A stretch of DNA of 5,859 nucleotides. It comes from CAYMJK01 sp043101635 (GTDB lineage Bacteria; Planctomycetota; Phycisphaerae; Phycisphaerales; UBA1924). The position numbers and the translations under genes were made by a program. Where the stretch lies: NCBI GenBank assembly GCA_043101635.1, contig JBICIE010000327.1, positions 1 through 5,859 of the forward strand, in the 5' to 3' direction. Below the pieces are notes generated by a model. That model was not told the DNA's origin. It saw nothing but the letters and a program-made list of their open reading frames with translations, and ran no database searches. Below, piece by piece: positions 5,701 to 5,859 of the stretch (positions are counted from its first letter, which is position 1; each line of letters opens with the position of its first letter).

Positions 5701-5859
5701 TCAGGGAAGCGCCACCCGCGGCAGGTCGATCACCACCGGCAGCGTCCGCAGGTCGCGCCGCACAGTCAGGTGGACGGTGGCGTTCGCGGGCGCAGCGCAG
5801 TCAAAGAAATAGGTCACCGCCCCGTCGTTCCACATCGACGAGCCCGACTCGTGCTCGAC
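5701..5859 (-). CDS. C-terminal end of an unidentified protein (runs off right edge)
   Basis: An open frame enters from the right edge and ends at the TGA at 5703-5701, giving the last 52 residues of a protein. The segment alternates hydrophobic and polar residues (for example AVTYFFDC, ATVHLTVRR and LPVVIDLP), consistent with a beta-rich domain, and it ends in RVALP. I do not recognise the family, and no tryptophan-pathway enzyme is evident from this part. It stops 53 bp before the trpA start on the same strand, so it may be in the same transcript. Codon use looks coding, with third positions mostly G or C. Confidence 0.6.
   Translation of the reverse strand, partial: VEHESGSSMWNDGAVTYFFDCAAPANATVHLTVRRDLRTLPVVIDLPRVALP

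Overview
This is a high-GC window in which every gene I can support lies on the minus strand. Read in the direction of transcription, from high to low coordinates, the order is: the C-terminal end of an unidentified gene (5701-5859), trpA (4847-5647), a type III glutamine synthetase gene glnN (2579-4735), infA (2255-2485), a gene-poor stretch of about 560 bp, a secreted dockerin-bearing protein (806-1693), and the N-terminal part of a paralogue of that protein, which runs off the left edge (1-587). The best guess for the host is a planctomycete, most likely of the Phycisphaerae/Phycisphaerales. The main reason is the C-terminal pair of Cys-rich 'GC-type' dockerin repeats ending in GCP, which I know mainly from that group. 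The type III glutamine synthetase is compatible with this but not diagnostic.

Right half (2255-5859). Four genes run in the same direction with gaps of 53, 111 and 93 bp, and I see no clear intrinsic terminator between them. They could be one transcript or several. TrpA makes indole and glyceraldehyde-3-phosphate from indole-3-glycerol phosphate, GlnN assimilates ammonia into glutamine, and IF-1 acts in translation initiation. Apart from a loose nitrogen and amino-acid theme in the first two, nothing in the sequence ties them into one pathway. The longest open starts of trpA, glnN and infA are all non-ATG codons (TTG, TTG and GTG). Family alignment, and for glnN a good Shine-Dalgarno sequence, place the true starts further in. 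The cluster ends after infA in two back-to-back hairpins (2199-2238) that show one compensatory base-pair change.

Middle (1694-2254). No clear gene is present. The stretch holds the infA terminator, a candidate sigma70-like promoter (TTGACG-17-CATACT, 2115-2143), a candidate 52-codon ORF with coding-like third positions (1889-2047), and an 8-bp inverted repeat. If the promoter is real, the dockerin gene has a leader of about 415 nt.

Left part (1-1693). Two tandem paralogues share an almost identical signal peptide and a common secreted domain (40 of 49 residues identical in the last stretch visible in both). The complete copy ends in two dockerin-type calcium-binding repeats. The 218-bp gap between the two genes is rich in hairpins and includes a good intrinsic terminator for the complete copy.

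I found no mobile element, CRISPR array, tRNA, rRNA or recognisable defence system. The most interesting points are the tandem Cys-containing dockerin paralogues, the paired hairpins at both visible transcript ends, the structured leader of infA, and a TrpA with unusual residues around its active site.
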